Of a stretch of DNA of 64,000 nucleotides, positions 17,107 through 26,711 are shown piece after piece. The translations under genes and the position numbers were made by a program. How positions within the stretch are numbered: the stretch's first letter is position 1; each line of letters starts with the position of its first letter. Location: positions 8,316,501 to 8,380,500 of the forward strand of contig NZ_CP139972.1 in assembly GCF_034424315.1 (NCBI RefSeq). Direction: 5' to 3'. Source of the stretch: Chitinophaga sancti. Its GTDB lineage: Bacteria; Bacteroidota; Bacteroidia; Chitinophagales; Chitinophagaceae. The notes below the pieces were generated by a model. The model was not told the origin of the DNA and did no database searches. It saw only the letters and a program-made list of their open reading frames with translations.

Positions 17107-18693
17107 ATGACACCATCCACGCTTTGTACACTCATCCTGTGCCTATGCTGCACATTAGCCACTGCACAGGATTTAGGCAATGGCACTTACCGTAACCCGG
17201 TCATCAATGCCGATTATTCCGACCCCGATGTCTGTGCCGCCGGCCCGGACTTTTACATGACAGCTTCGAGCTTCAACTGTATTCCTGGTTTACCGATCCT
17301 GCATTCAACGGACCTGGTCAACTGGTCGCTCATCGGTCATGCATTGCTTCGCCAGCCTCCCTATGATCATTTTTCAAAAGTTCAGCACGGAGGCGGTGTA
17401 TGGGCACCATCCATCCGTTACCACGGCAACGAATTTTACATCTATTACCCGGATCCTGATTTTGGCATCTATATGATCAAAGCCAGATCGGCCAAAGGCC
17501 CCTGGTCAGATCCTATTCTCGTAAAAGAAGGCAAAGGCATCATCGATCCCTGCCCATTCTGGGATGACAATGGCCAGGCATATCTCATTCACGCTTATGC
17601 CGGTAGCCGTGCAGGCATCAAAAGTGTGCTGACGCTGAATCACATGAACGCCGCCGGTACTACGGTTACCGATGCCGGTATTCTCGTGGTGGATGGCCAT
17701 CCTGCTAATCCTACATTAGAGGGGCCGAAGCTCTATAAACGCAATGGATATTACTACATCTTTGCACCCGCGGGTGGTGTAAGCACCGGCTGGCAACTCA
17801 TATTGCGATCCAAAAAAATCGAGGGTCCTTACGAAGAGAAGATCGTTCTGGATCAGGGAAGTTCTCCCATCAATGGTCCGCATCAGGGAGCCTGGGTGAC
17901 GACTAAGACTGGCACCGACTGGTTCCTGCATTTCCAGGACAAAGATGCCTATGGCCGGGTCGTCCATTTACAACCTATGAAATGGGTGAATGACTGGCCT
18001 GTGATAGGTATTGACAAAGACGGCGATGGCAAAGGTGAACCCGTGATCACTTATAGAAAGCCGATCCCTGGTAAAGCAATTACAACGCCACCCACTTCTG
18101 ATGAATTCAATACCAGCCCTCTCGGTCTTCAATGGCAATGGCAGGCAAATCCGCTCCCTACCTGGGGAATGCTCTCACCCGCAAAAGGTGTGTTAAGGCT
18201 TTTCTCTGCAAAATTGCCCGACTCATTGCACAACTACTGGGATGTGCCGAATTTGCTCTTACAGAAATTTCCAAACGACAACTTCACAGTCACCACCCTG
18301 TGCAAATTCACACCTAATCCTAAATTAGAGGAAGAACGCACAGGGCTCATTATTATGGGAGCGGACTATGCATCACTTTCCATCCTCAAAAAAGAAAAGG
18401 AACTACAACTCGTATACAGCATCTGCAAAAATGCAGACAAAGGCGGGGCTGAAACACAGCAGGTCATCACCACCCTTTCAGACAGCACCTGCTATTTCCG
18501 CATGAAAATAAGCGAAGGTGGCATCTGCCAGTTTAGCTACAGTGCCGATGGAAAAGAATTTACAACAATAAAAGATACTTTCACCGCAAAACCCGGTCGC
18601 TGGATCGGAGCTAAAGTTGGCCTGTTCTGCACCCGCCCGGGCCAGATCAATGATGCCGGCTATGCAGACTATGACTGGTTCAGGATTGAATAA
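17107..18693 (+). CDS. GH43 beta-xylosidase/alpha-L-arabinofuranosidase
   Basis: 528 aa with a signal peptide (about residues 1-20). The five-bladed beta-propeller of family GH43 spans about residues 25-320: catalytic base Asp39 in DYSDPDV, the pKa-modulating Asp147 in IIDPCPFWDD, and the acid Glu205 in LEGPKLYKRNGYYYIF. The C-terminal about 190 residues form a beta-sandwich typical of GH43 xylosidase/arabinofuranosidase members (DEFNTSPLGLQWQWQANP at its start, AGYADYDWFRIE at its end). The enzyme would cut arabinose or xylose from pectin or hemicellulose side chains in the periplasm or at the surface. It opens the pectin locus, divergent from the LacI-type gene, and ends at its own terminator. 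The exact sugar cannot be decided from sequence alone. Confidence 0.9.
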   Translation: MTPSTLCTLILCLCCTLATAQDLGNGTYRNPVINADYSDPDVCAAGPDFYMTASSFNCIPGLPILHSTDLVNWSLIGHALLRQPPYDHFSKVQHGGGVWAPSIRYHGNEFYIYYPDPDFGIYMIKARSAKGPWSDPILVKEGKGIIDPCPFWDDNGQAYLIHAYAGSRAGIKSVLTLNHMNAAGTTVTDAGILVVDGHPANPTLEGPKLYKRNGYYYIFAPAGGVSTGWQLILRSKKIEGPYEEKIVLDQGSSPINGPHQGAWVTTKTGTDWFLHFQDKDAYGRVVHLQPMKWVNDWPVIGIDKDGDGKGEPVITYRKPIPGKAITTPPTSDEFNTSPLGLQWQWQANPLPTWGMLSPAKGVLRLFSAKLPDSLHNYWDVPNLLLQKFPNDNFTVTTLCKFTPNPKLEEERTGLIIMGADYASLSILKKEKELQLVYSICKNADKGGAETQQVITTLSDSTCYFRMKISEGGICQFSYSADGKEFTTIKDTFTAKPGRWIGAKVGLFCTRPGQINDAGYADYDWFRIE

Positions 18694-18699
18694 ATTAAA

Positions 18700-18725
18700 A
18701 AGGGTTTGCCGCCCGGCAAACCCTT
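18700..18725. terminator. Bidirectional terminator after GH43
   Basis: AAGGGTTTGCC pairs with GGCAAACCCTT around loop GCCC; A-rich upstream and T/A-rich downstream flanks. It serves GH43 and the convergent gene ending at 18750. Confidence 0.85.
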
Positions 18726-18749
18726 CTAAAAATCCTTTGTAAAATAAAT

Positions 18750-19547
18750 TTATTTAGCTTTCAGTACTTCGATTTCTTTTTGCTGGGCATCCAGCTGTTT
18801 CTTCAAATCGATGATGTACAAAGTTAATTCTTCAATCTTTTGCATCTGCAATTTCTGCATATCACCAATATCCAGTCCTTCTGCAGCAATCTGTTTTTCA
18901 GAAGGGATATCAGGTAGTTTATGTTGCGCTTTGATATGCGCTTCTACTTCCTGTAAGGATGGAAGTTTATAATCCGGTGCAAACACATAATCCGCCCAGG
19001 CCTGTATTACTTTTAGCTTCGTAGTGCCAATGGTACCATTTACAGCCAATGCATAACCCGTGGGCAAAGCGGCCATTCCGATATACATACCTGTCTCCGC
19101 TCTGATACTTCCGTTTACATCCAGCGTCGTCGTTGGGGCACGATTGTTTATACCCACATTGCTGGCCGCTGAAATAAAAATACCGGAAGAGCCACTATTG
19201 TTACCGTAGTTCTGAATAGCAAATGTGTTGCTGGACTGCAGAAAGCCTATCCCAGCTACCCATTGACCTGCTCTGACAAATGATAAATGGAAACGGGTAT
19301 CTCCCTGGTTCGCTGGTCTGGCAATCTGTATACCGGCTCCATATGGCGTATCATCAAACCAGTCACCAAAATGGGTCTGATTACTAAACCGGGCTTTTGC
19401 ACCCACATTCAGAGGAAATGCGGGATTGTAGTTGGCTCCTACACTTAGGCCGCCGTTAACATGCAATGTGTCAATAACCGGGCAACAGGTCTGGGCCATG
19501 GCAGGCACATTCCCTGCCAAACAAAACAATAATAACCACTTTTTCAT
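18750..19547 (-). CDS. Secreted tail-fibre-like protein with C-terminal coiled coil
   Basis: 265 aa from the ATG at 19547, chosen because a signal peptide (MKKWLLLFCLAGNVPAMAQ) starts there. The middle is a repetitive beta-rich region (NVGINNRAPTTTLDVNGSIR) like phage tail-fibre repeats. The C-terminal part (DYVFAPDYKLPSLQEVEAHI, then KLPDIPSEKQIAAEGLDIGD) is widespread in Bacteroidota secreted proteins and precedes a coiled coil (MQKIEELTLYIIDLKKQLDA). Similar C-termini resemble chaperone-type ends of fibre proteins, but lack an obvious S74 peptidase. It would be an extracellular fibrous protein, perhaps in adhesion. It is divergent from SusC and shares the upstream region with the LacI-type palindrome. 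Confidence 0.65.
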   Translation of the reverse strand: MKKWLLLFCLAGNVPAMAQTCCPVIDTLHVNGGLSVGANYNPAFPLNVGAKARFSNQTHFGDWFDDTPYGAGIQIARPANQGDTRFHLSFVRAGQWVAGIGFLQSSNTFAIQNYGNNSGSSGIFISAASNVGINNRAPTTTLDVNGSIRAETGMYIGMAALPTGYALAVNGTIGTTKLKVIQAWADYVFAPDYKLPSLQEVEAHIKAQHKLPDIPSEKQIAAEGLDIGDMQKLQMQKIEELTLYIIDLKKQLDAQQKEIEVLKAK

Positions 19548-19629
19548 AATTAGGTATTGAGGATTTTCTATACTAAAGTAGCTTTTAAAGCCTAAATCGT
19601 ATAAAAAATTCTCAATGACTGACATTAAC

Positions 19630-19643
19630 CGCAAACGTTTGCG
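19630..19643. promoter_or_regulatory. LacI-type operator: perfect 14-bp palindrome
   Basis: CGCAAACGTTTGCG is a perfect CG-centred palindrome, the classic form of a LacI/GalR-family operator. It lies between the divergent fibre-like gene (83 nt from its start) and SusC (185 nt from its start). The likely binder is the LacI-type regulator at 15830-16852, by inference. Confidence 0.6.
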
Positions 19644-19827
19644 TAAATAAATCCGGTCATTCTTTTCCATTAATAAAATTATAGCTGTAGAATTGTTTCG
19701 GGGATACGGTTACGATCTATCAATCTGATACAAAACCAGTGCCTGCCTGTATTGCCGCTGTAGCAATGCGTATTCCATTATTGGATTTGATAACCCATTT
19801 GAAAAACACGCAACAATTCGATACGTT

Positions 19828-22785
19828 ATGAAAAAACTACTGATGTTTTGCTGGCTATTGCTATGCACTGTCAGTTGGGCATTTGCTCAAACCCAGATAG
19901 TGAAAGGAAAAGTCACTGATGCTACCACCGGCGAACCACTCGTGATGGTCAGCGTGCAACTCAAAGGCACGACAACCGGTACACAGACCGATGCCTCGGG
20001 TAATTTCTCCATTCATGTTCCCAATCTACAGGGTGTGCTCACATTCACCTATATGGGCTATGAAGCACTCACCCGTAATATCGACGGAAACACAAGCCAG
20101 AGCATAGCAATGACAAAGGATAACAAACAACTGGATGAAGTAGTCGTAATAGGCTATGGTGAAGTAAAGAAAAGAGACCTCACCGGCTCCGTTGTTTCCG
20201 TAAAAGGTGCCGAGCTCAAAAAAGTACCTACTACCAACGTCATGGAATCCGTACAGGGTAAACTCCCTGGTGTGGATATCACCAAAAGCAGCGGCGCCTC
20301 CGGTGCCAAAATCAACGTTACCGTCAGAGGAAACCGTTCCATCCGCGCAGACAACGGCCCTCTCTACATCGTAGACGGTGTGCAATACCAAAACATCCAG
20401 GACATTAACCCCGGCGATATTCAAAGCATGGAGGTGCTCAAAGATGCTTCTTCCACAGCTATTTATGGTTCCCGTGGTGCAAACGGTGTGATCATCGTAA
20501 GCACCCGCAAAGGGGCTACCGGTAAGCCCAAAGTAAATCTTAATACCTACGTGGGCTCCAACGAAGTAGCCAGCTATCCATCCATGATGACCGGCCCCCA
20601 ATATGTAACACTCAAAAGAGAAGCCTATCATACTACCGGCCGCTGGAACTCCGAAGCTGATGATGCCCTCATCTTCAACGCTGCCGAAGTCAACGCTATT
20701 AAAAACAACCTCTGGACCAACTACGCTGACCTGCTTATTCATAAAGGCCTACAGCAGGATTACCAGGTAGGTGTGACCGGTGGTTCCGATAAAACAAAAG
20801 TTTACTTTTCCCTCGATTATTTTGATGAAAAAGGTTTATTCAAACTCGATCGCACCCGCCGCTACAGCGCACGTCTGAACATCGATCAGACCATCAGCAA
20901 CATCCTGAAAGTAGGTATGCAAAGCCAGCTGACCTACTACGACCAGGATGCCCGCCGCGACCCTTTGAACCAGGCCAACAAGATCGTACCCCTCAATGGT
21001 CCGTACGATGCCAACAGTAATTTTGTATTGTTCCCAAACAATGGCTCTGCCATCAACCCACTGGCTGATGAACAGCCGAATATTTATCAAAACAATAGCC
21101 GCATCACCAGAACTTTTATCAATGCCTATGTAGAGCTTACACCACTCAAAGGCTTGTCACTCCGCTCCAACCTGGGCGTGACGCTGGACAATGCCCGACA
21201 GGGGATCTTTGCTGCTAAGAATTCCATCGACAGGTCTACCGCCTCTACCTCCCGTTCCCAGTACAACACAGGTGCACAACGCTACCTGAGCTGGGAAAAC
21301 GTAGCCAACTATTCACGTCAGTTCGGACAGCATACCATCGGCATTACCGGTGTTGCAAGTTTGCTCTCCGATCAGCGTGATTCGAGTTTCCTGCAGGGTG
21401 AAGGACAGCTGCTGCCATCACAACTGTATTACGCAATCGCAAACAGTGTAAGTGGTATTGCTGTACGCACCAACTACCTCTCCAGCAAACTCATTTCCTT
21501 TACCGGACGTGTGAATTACAACTACAGAGGTAAGTACCTGCTCTCCCTCACGGGCCGCTCTGATGGATCTTCCAAACTCGCACCCGGCAATAAATGGGCT
21601 TTCTTCCCCTCAGCTGCCGCTGCCTGGCGAATCGGTGATGAAGCATTCATGAAAGCGCAAAATGTATTCAGCGACCTGAAAATCCGTGCCAGCTATGGTA
21701 TTGCCGGTAACGATGCCGTGTCACCTTATTCCACCGCCAGTTACCTGAGCAAGATCCCGTTCTCCTACGATGATACCAATGCAGCCCTGGCCTATGCCAT
21801 CGGTAGCCAGATTGGTAACAAAAACCTTAAATGGGAACTCTCTGCCACTACCGATGTAGGCCTGGATTTCAGTGTGCTCAATGGCAGGGTAGGAGCGACC
21901 ATCGATTACTACGACACACATACCAAAGACCTGCTGCTGCAAAGGACCCTGCCTTCTTCTTCAGGGGTGACCACCGTGATCCAGAACATTGGTAAAACCC
22001 GTAACAGGGGTATCGAAATAGCGCTGAATACCACCAACATCAGCAGTGGTAAACTCACCTGGACTTCCAATATCGTCTTCTCTAAAAACAAAGAGGAGAT
22101 CGTGGCCCTGGCCGATGCCAACACAAACGATGTGGCCAATGGCTGGTTCATTGGTTACCCGGTAAAGGTGTATTACGACTATCAGAAACTCGGCATCTGG
22201 CAAACAGATGAAGCTACAGAAGCGGCTAAATTCGGCTACAAACCCGGCACTATCAAAGTGAAAGATCTGAATGGAGATGGTGCTCTCAATACCCAGGATA
22301 GAAAAGTATTAGGCAAACAGGTACCTACCTGGAGTGGAGGTTTTAACAACGATATCCGCTACGCAAATTTTGATTTAAACATCTATGTATTTGCCCGTAT
22401 AGGTCAGTACATCTATTCAGAATACGCAAATAAATTTGATCCGCAGGGTCTTGAAAACAGCGCCCCGCTGGACTACTGGACACCGGAGCACGCGACCAAC
22501 GAAAATCCAAGACCCAATGCCAGCGTGTCAAAAGACGGTACGCCATTCATCAAAACACTGGGTTATAAGGATGGCTCTTTTGTAAAGATCAGGAATATCT
22601 CACTGGGATATACCCTGCCGGCAGGCGCATTGAGAACCGTGCACCTCAGCAATGTAAGAGTGTACGTAACGGGCAAGAACCTCTTCACTTTCAGCAAGGT
22701 GAAAGACTATGATCCGGAAAGAGGGGGAGACCTGAGTAACCCGCTCACTAAAATGTATGTCGCTGGTTTAAACGTTGAATTCTGA
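19828..22785 (+). CDS. SusC/RagA-family TonB-linked outer membrane transporter
   Basis: 985 aa. It imports oligosaccharides across the outer membrane with TonB energy, together with the SusD-like lipoprotein encoded next. Features in order: signal peptide to about residue 20 (WLLLCTVSWAFA); a carboxypeptidase-regulatory-like domain (VKGKVTDATTGEPLVMVSVQ) to about 95; the plug domain with EVVVIGYGEVKKRDLTGSVV and SRGANGVIIVSTRKG; and a 22-strand barrel ending in Phe (AGLNVEF), as outer membrane insertion requires. It has no STN domain, so it should not signal through FecR. SusD follows 17 nt after the stop and pectinase genes come next, so the substrate is most likely a pectic oligosaccharide. 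A LacI-type operator lies upstream. Confidence 0.95.
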   Translation: MKKLLMFCWLLLCTVSWAFAQTQIVKGKVTDATTGEPLVMVSVQLKGTTTGTQTDASGNFSIHVPNLQGVLTFTYMGYEALTRNIDGNTSQSIAMTKDNKQLDEVVVIGYGEVKKRDLTGSVVSVKGAELKKVPTTNVMESVQGKLPGVDITKSSGASGAKINVTVRGNRSIRADNGPLYIVDGVQYQNIQDINPGDIQSMEVLKDASSTAIYGSRGANGVIIVSTRKGATGKPKVNLNTYVGSNEVASYPSMMTGPQYVTLKREAYHTTGRWNSEADDALIFNAAEVNAIKNNLWTNYADLLIHKGLQQDYQVGVTGGSDKTKVYFSLDYFDEKGLFKLDRTRRYSARLNIDQTISNILKVGMQSQLTYYDQDARRDPLNQANKIVPLNGPYDANSNFVLFPNNGSAINPLADEQPNIYQNNSRITRTFINAYVELTPLKGLSLRSNLGVTLDNARQGIFAAKNSIDRSTASTSRSQYNTGAQRYLSWENVANYSRQFGQHTIGITGVASLLSDQRDSSFLQGEGQLLPSQLYYAIANSVSGIAVRTNYLSSKLISFTGRVNYNYRGKYLLSLTGRSDGSSKLAPGNKWAFFPSAAAAWRIGDEAFMKAQNVFSDLKIRASYGIAGNDAVSPYSTASYLSKIPFSYDDTNAALAYAIGSQIGNKNLKWELSATTDVGLDFSVLNGRVGATIDYYDTHTKDLLLQRTLPSSSGVTTVIQNIGKTRNRGIEIALNTTNISSGKLTWTSNIVFSKNKEEIVALADANTNDVANGWFIGYPVKVYYDYQKLGIWQTDEATEAAKFGYKPGTIKVKDLNGDGALNTQDRKVLGKQVPTWSGGFNNDIRYANFDLNIYVFARIGQYIYSEYANKFDPQGLENSAPLDYWTPEHATNENPRPNASVSKDGTPFIKTLGYKDGSFVKIRNISLGYTLPAGALRTVHLSNVRVYVTGKNLFTFSKVKDYDPERGGDLSNPLTKMYVAGLNVEF

Positions 22786-22802
22786 TCCAAAAAAAGCAAA
22801 CC

Positions 22803-24437
22803 ATGAAACGCTATTATATCCTGCTCATATTATTAACCGGTTTCGCCTGTAACAAGCAACTGGAAGAATACAACCCATCGGGCCTCACCACCGACCAGGT
22901 ATTCAGTACCCCCGAAGGTTTTGAGACCCTGGTGAATGCCGTTTACACCTACAATCGCTGGTGGTATGGCAAAGAAGAAGGTTACAGCATTGCTGAAATG
23001 GGCACCGACCTCTGGACAAGCGGTACCGGTGATAAATACCCTGATATCACACAATACATAAATCTCCAGGCCAGCAATACCGTAATGAGTGGATTGTGGA
23101 AACAACTATATGCCGCCATCAACCTGTGCAATACAGGCATTAGCCGCGTTGACAAAGCCGGCTATACCGACGCTGTCAGGAAGACACGCAATGCAGAACT
23201 CCACTTCATGCGTGCTTTCTACTACTGGCATATCGTGGAGATGTGGGGTGGCGTTCATTTTACTGCCGATGAAACGACAGGTGTTCAAACGACAGCTAAT
23301 AGAACCTCTGTGGATACTTTCTATGCACAGATTTTCCGTGACCTGGATGTGGCAATTAATGATCTGCCGCTCACAACGACTGACTATGGCCGTGCCACAA
23401 AACCTGTAGCCCAGGCCTTCCTGGCCAGGATGTGCCTGACCCGCGGCCTCAATGCAAGAGCAGCGGTTCTTGCTGATTCCGTCATTAACAATTATGGGTA
23501 CAGCTTACAGGCAAAATATGCCGACCTTTGGAGCATGAGCAACCTGCAGAACAAGGAAGTCGTGTGGGCTGTGAACTATATGAAGAACCTGGTCTACGAT
23601 GACCGGGTAGACGCGACGCTTTATCCCAACGGCCACTCCCGCGGTGCTAGCAACGGTCACCTGATGTTCATTATGAAATACGATGACCTGCCAGGTATGC
23701 AGCGCGATGTAGCGAATGGCCGCCCTTTCAACAGGTATATGCCCTCCCTCTTCCTGTTGAACCTGTTCAATGAAAAAGCAGATTCCCGTTATGCAGCCAC
23801 CTTCAAACAAGTATGGTATTGCAATAACCTGAACACAGCGCCAGCTGGTATGAAACTGGGCGATACCGCAATCGTAGTCACCAAATACGCGGTGACAAAC
23901 GCTGATACCGCCGGTAAAAAATATAGAGTGTACGACAGAAATATGGTATACGCTGCCGGCGGCGGTGGTAAAGACCGCACCCACTATATATCATTGCAGA
24001 AATTCGATGATCCGACCCGTGCTTCCCAGAATGAAGAAGAAAGTGCCCGTGATGCATTCATCATCCGCCTGGCAGAAATGTATCTGATCGCAGCAGAAGC
24101 GCAATTCAAATCAGGCAATAGTGCCAAAGCTGCAGACTACATCAACGCGATCCGTAAACGTGCTGCCATCCCAGGGCATGAAGCAGATATGCAGATCACA
24201 GATGCCGACATCTCGCTGGATTTTATCCTTGATGAAAGAGCTCGTGAACTGGCAGGCGAACAACTACGATGGTTCGATCTGAAACGTACCGGTAAACTGG
24301 AAGAACGTATTAAAAAATACAGCCCCGATCCGGCGGCCAACTTCCAGTCCTATCATAGCCTTCGCCCAATTCCGCAGGACCAGATAGATGCTGTGACGAA
24401 CAAGGCCGAATTCACGCAAAATCCTGGCTACCAATAA
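22803..24437 (+). CDS. SusD/RagB-family surface glycan-binding lipoprotein
   Basis: 544 aa. It forms the lid of the SusC transporter and binds the glycan at the cell surface. The N-terminus is a lipoprotein signal with lipobox LTGFAC (Cys16). The TPR-rich scaffold is visible in LWKQLYAAINLCNTGISRVD and ELHFMRAFYYWHIVEMWGGV, and the conserved C-terminal block is DFILDERARELAGEQLRWFD followed by LKRTGKLEER, with a typical end (NKAEFTQNPGYQ). It follows SusC by 17 nt, the standard order for a SusCD pair. The binding-site residues cannot be assigned from sequence alone, but the following CE12-GH28 and GH105 genes suggest a galacturonan or rhamnogalacturonan fragment. Confidence 0.95.
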   Translation: MKRYYILLILLTGFACNKQLEEYNPSGLTTDQVFSTPEGFETLVNAVYTYNRWWYGKEEGYSIAEMGTDLWTSGTGDKYPDITQYINLQASNTVMSGLWKQLYAAINLCNTGISRVDKAGYTDAVRKTRNAELHFMRAFYYWHIVEMWGGVHFTADETTGVQTTANRTSVDTFYAQIFRDLDVAINDLPLTTTDYGRATKPVAQAFLARMCLTRGLNARAAVLADSVINNYGYSLQAKYADLWSMSNLQNKEVVWAVNYMKNLVYDDRVDATLYPNGHSRGASNGHLMFIMKYDDLPGMQRDVANGRPFNRYMPSLFLLNLFNEKADSRYAATFKQVWYCNNLNTAPAGMKLGDTAIVVTKYAVTNADTAGKKYRVYDRNMVYAAGGGGKDRTHYISLQKFDDPTRASQNEEESARDAFIIRLAEMYLIAAEAQFKSGNSAKAADYINAIRKRAAIPGHEADMQITDADISLDFILDERARELAGEQLRWFDLKRTGKLEERIKKYSPDPAANFQSYHSLRPIPQDQIDAVTNKAEFTQNPGYQ

Positions 24438-24523
24438 TCGGTCGTGACTCATTTATATTAAATAAAAGCAGGTCAAAGCCCTGTTTTTTAGTGGGAGTCA
24501 CTACCCCATATAAACTGTTAGAG

Positions 24524-26710
24524 ATGAATATAAGATGTTATTTACTGGTATTATTGTTACCGTTGATCAGCTGGATGCCGGCTGATCAACCCCGTATCTT
24601 CCTGATCGGTGATTCCACAATGTCTGACAAACCCCTGCAGGATAACCCTGAAAGAGGGTGGGGCCAGCTGTTCCCGCAATTCCTGGATGGTATAGAAGTG
24701 AAGAACTATGCCGTGAATGGCCGGAGCACCAAAAGCTTCATCAACGAACATCGCTGGGATACTGTTTTAGCACAGTTAAAACCGGGCGACTGGGTCCTGA
24801 TCCAGTTTGGCCACAATGACCAGAAAAAAGATGATTCCACCCGTTACGCAGCGCCAAATGGTGCCTATAAAGACAACCTGCTGCGCTTTGTGAAAGAAGC
24901 CCGTGCTAAAGGCGCCAACCCTGTTCTCATTACACCTGTGATGCGCCGTAAGTTCGACGACAAAGGCATCTTCGTAGACCAGCATGGCGACTACCCCGGT
25001 GTAGTCCGCGCCCTCGCTGCACAATACAAAGTGCCCCTTATCGATCTGCATAAAAGCAGCGAAGCACTCATTGTACAACAAGGCGTACAGGGTTCTGAAA
25101 AACTCTTTAAAACCACACCCGCCGGGCACTATGCTACCCTGCCCAATGGTGTAACAGACAATACACACTTCAACACCTACGGCGCTACCCTCGTAGCCGA
25201 TCTGGTAGCGAAAGAAATTCATGAGAAACACATTGGCCTGGATCAGTACCTCCGAAAAGCAGTTTTTGAGGGCAAATACCGCTTTGATCTGCCTGAGATC
25301 TACGAACCTCACTTCAGGAGAGATACACTGAATATCGCCTCTTTTGGGGCCAAAGCAGACGGTGTGACGCTCAATAGCCAGGCCATCAATGCTGCGATTG
25401 ATTCCTGCACAAAGAGAGGTGGCGGGGTTGTTATGGTCCCTTCAGGTCTGTGGCTCACAGGCCCCATCGTGTTAAAGAGCAATGTGAACCTCTACCTGGC
25501 TCCCAATGCTATTTTACAATTCACCACTGATTTTTCCCAATACCCGTTAATAGAGACAACGTACGAGGGGCTGAAAGCTATGCGCTGTCAGGCCCCTCTA
25601 TCCGCAGCCGGTGCCGAAAACATCGCTATCACCGGCAAAGGTATTCTCGATGGCGGTGGCGATGCCTGGCGAATTGTCAAGAAGGATAAGCTCACAGAAA
25701 GCCAGTGGAAGAAACTTACTACTTCCGGTGGTATCACCGGCGAGGACCAGAAAACCTGGTACCCCTCAGAGAAATCACAGAAGGGCTCAAAGACCCAGCA
25801 GGCCGGCGTGATCGCCCCCGGTAAAACTGTTGCTGATTACAATGATATCAAGGACTTCCTCCGTCCTAATATGATCAGCATCGCATCGTGCAAATATGTA
25901 TTGCTCGAAGGTGTAACTTTCCAGAACTCACCGGCATGGTGCCTGCACCCATTATTATGCGAGCACATCACATTGAGAAATGTATATGCAAAGAACCCCT
26001 GGTATGCCCAGAATGGTGACGGCCTGGACCTCGAATCCTGCCGCTTTGCAAGGATCGAAGGCTGTACATTTGATGTGGGGGATGATGGTATCTGTATCAA
26101 ATCAGGCAGAGATGAACAGGGCAGGAAGAGAGGGGTGCCTACGGCAGATGTGATTGTGAATAACTGCACCGTCTATCATGCACATGGAGGTTTTGTGATC
26201 GGGAGTGAAATGTCTGGCGGAGCGAACAATTTATATGTATCTGATTGTTCTTTCCTTGGCACCGACATCGGGCTTCGTTTCAAAACAACCAGGGGCCGTG
26301 GCGGTATCGTAGAAAAGATCTACGTAAATAACATCAACATGGAAAACATACCTGCCGAAGCTATCCTCTTTGATATGTACTACATGGCAAAAGACCCGGT
26401 GGTATTGGCAGGTGAGAAGCGGGATGCCCCTAAAGTGGAGACAATACCTGTTACCGAGGCCACTCCGCGCTTCAGGGATTTTTATATCAACAATGTGGTG
26501 TGTAATGGTGCGGCAAAGGCGATCTTTATCCGGGGCTTACCGGAAATGCCAATCAGCGATATCTACCTGAATAATATCACCATCAAAGCTGACAAAGCAG
26601 GTGATTGTATAGAAGGTAAAAACATAAACCTGACCAACGTAAAACTGCTCACTGCCGATAATGGAAAAATGAACGTGCAGGATAGCAAAGCAATTAAAAT
26701 GGGAGATTAA
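24524..26710 (+). CDS. Two-domain pectinase: CE12 acetylesterase fused to GH28 polygalacturonase
   Basis: 728 aa from the ATG at 24524, which precedes a signal peptide. Residues about 22-245 are a CE12/RGAE-type SGNH esterase: GDST with Ser31, GHND with Asn98, and DNTH with Asp212 and His215. Residues about 270-720 are a GH28 right-handed beta-helix: FGAKADGVTLNSQAINAAID, then the full catalytic set N-x-D in QNGDGLDL, DD in VGDDGICIKSG, the H-G-G motif in HAHGGFVIGSE, and R-x-K in LRFKTTRGRGG. The first domain would remove acetyl groups that block the second, which cuts galacturonan or rhamnogalacturonan. It lies 86 nt after SusD and 1 nt before GH105. The single frame across both domains shows no sign of an artefact. 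Confidence 0.9.
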   Translation: MNIRCYLLVLLLPLISWMPADQPRIFLIGDSTMSDKPLQDNPERGWGQLFPQFLDGIEVKNYAVNGRSTKSFINEHRWDTVLAQLKPGDWVLIQFGHNDQKKDDSTRYAAPNGAYKDNLLRFVKEARAKGANPVLITPVMRRKFDDKGIFVDQHGDYPGVVRALAAQYKVPLIDLHKSSEALIVQQGVQGSEKLFKTTPAGHYATLPNGVTDNTHFNTYGATLVADLVAKEIHEKHIGLDQYLRKAVFEGKYRFDLPEIYEPHFRRDTLNIASFGAKADGVTLNSQAINAAIDSCTKRGGGVVMVPSGLWLTGPIVLKSNVNLYLAPNAILQFTTDFSQYPLIETTYEGLKAMRCQAPLSAAGAENIAITGKGILDGGGDAWRIVKKDKLTESQWKKLTTSGGITGEDQKTWYPSEKSQKGSKTQQAGVIAPGKTVADYNDIKDFLRPNMISIASCKYVLLEGVTFQNSPAWCLHPLLCEHITLRNVYAKNPWYAQNGDGLDLESCRFARIEGCTFDVGDDGICIKSGRDEQGRKRGVPTADVIVNNCTVYHAHGGFVIGSEMSGGANNLYVSDCSFLGTDIGLRFKTTRGRGGIVEKIYVNNINMENIPAEAILFDMYYMAKDPVVLAGEKRDAPKVETIPVTEATPRFRDFYINNVVCNGAAKAIFIRGLPEMPISDIYLNNITIKADKAGDCIEGKNINLTNVKLLTADNGKMNVQDSKAIKMGD

Positions 26711-26711
26711 C

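Noticed and set aside
18750..19547. Phage tail fibre of a prophage
   Set aside because: No other phage genes are nearby, it has a secretion signal, and such fibre-like proteins with this C-terminus are common chromosomal genes in Bacteroidota.
20026..20742. 238-aa open frame on the minus strand inside the SusC gene
   Set aside because: It is fully contained in a well-supported SusC gene, has no homology pattern and arises from codon bias of the sense frame. The same holds for long antisense frames inside SusD, GH95, PIG-L, pgi and other genes.
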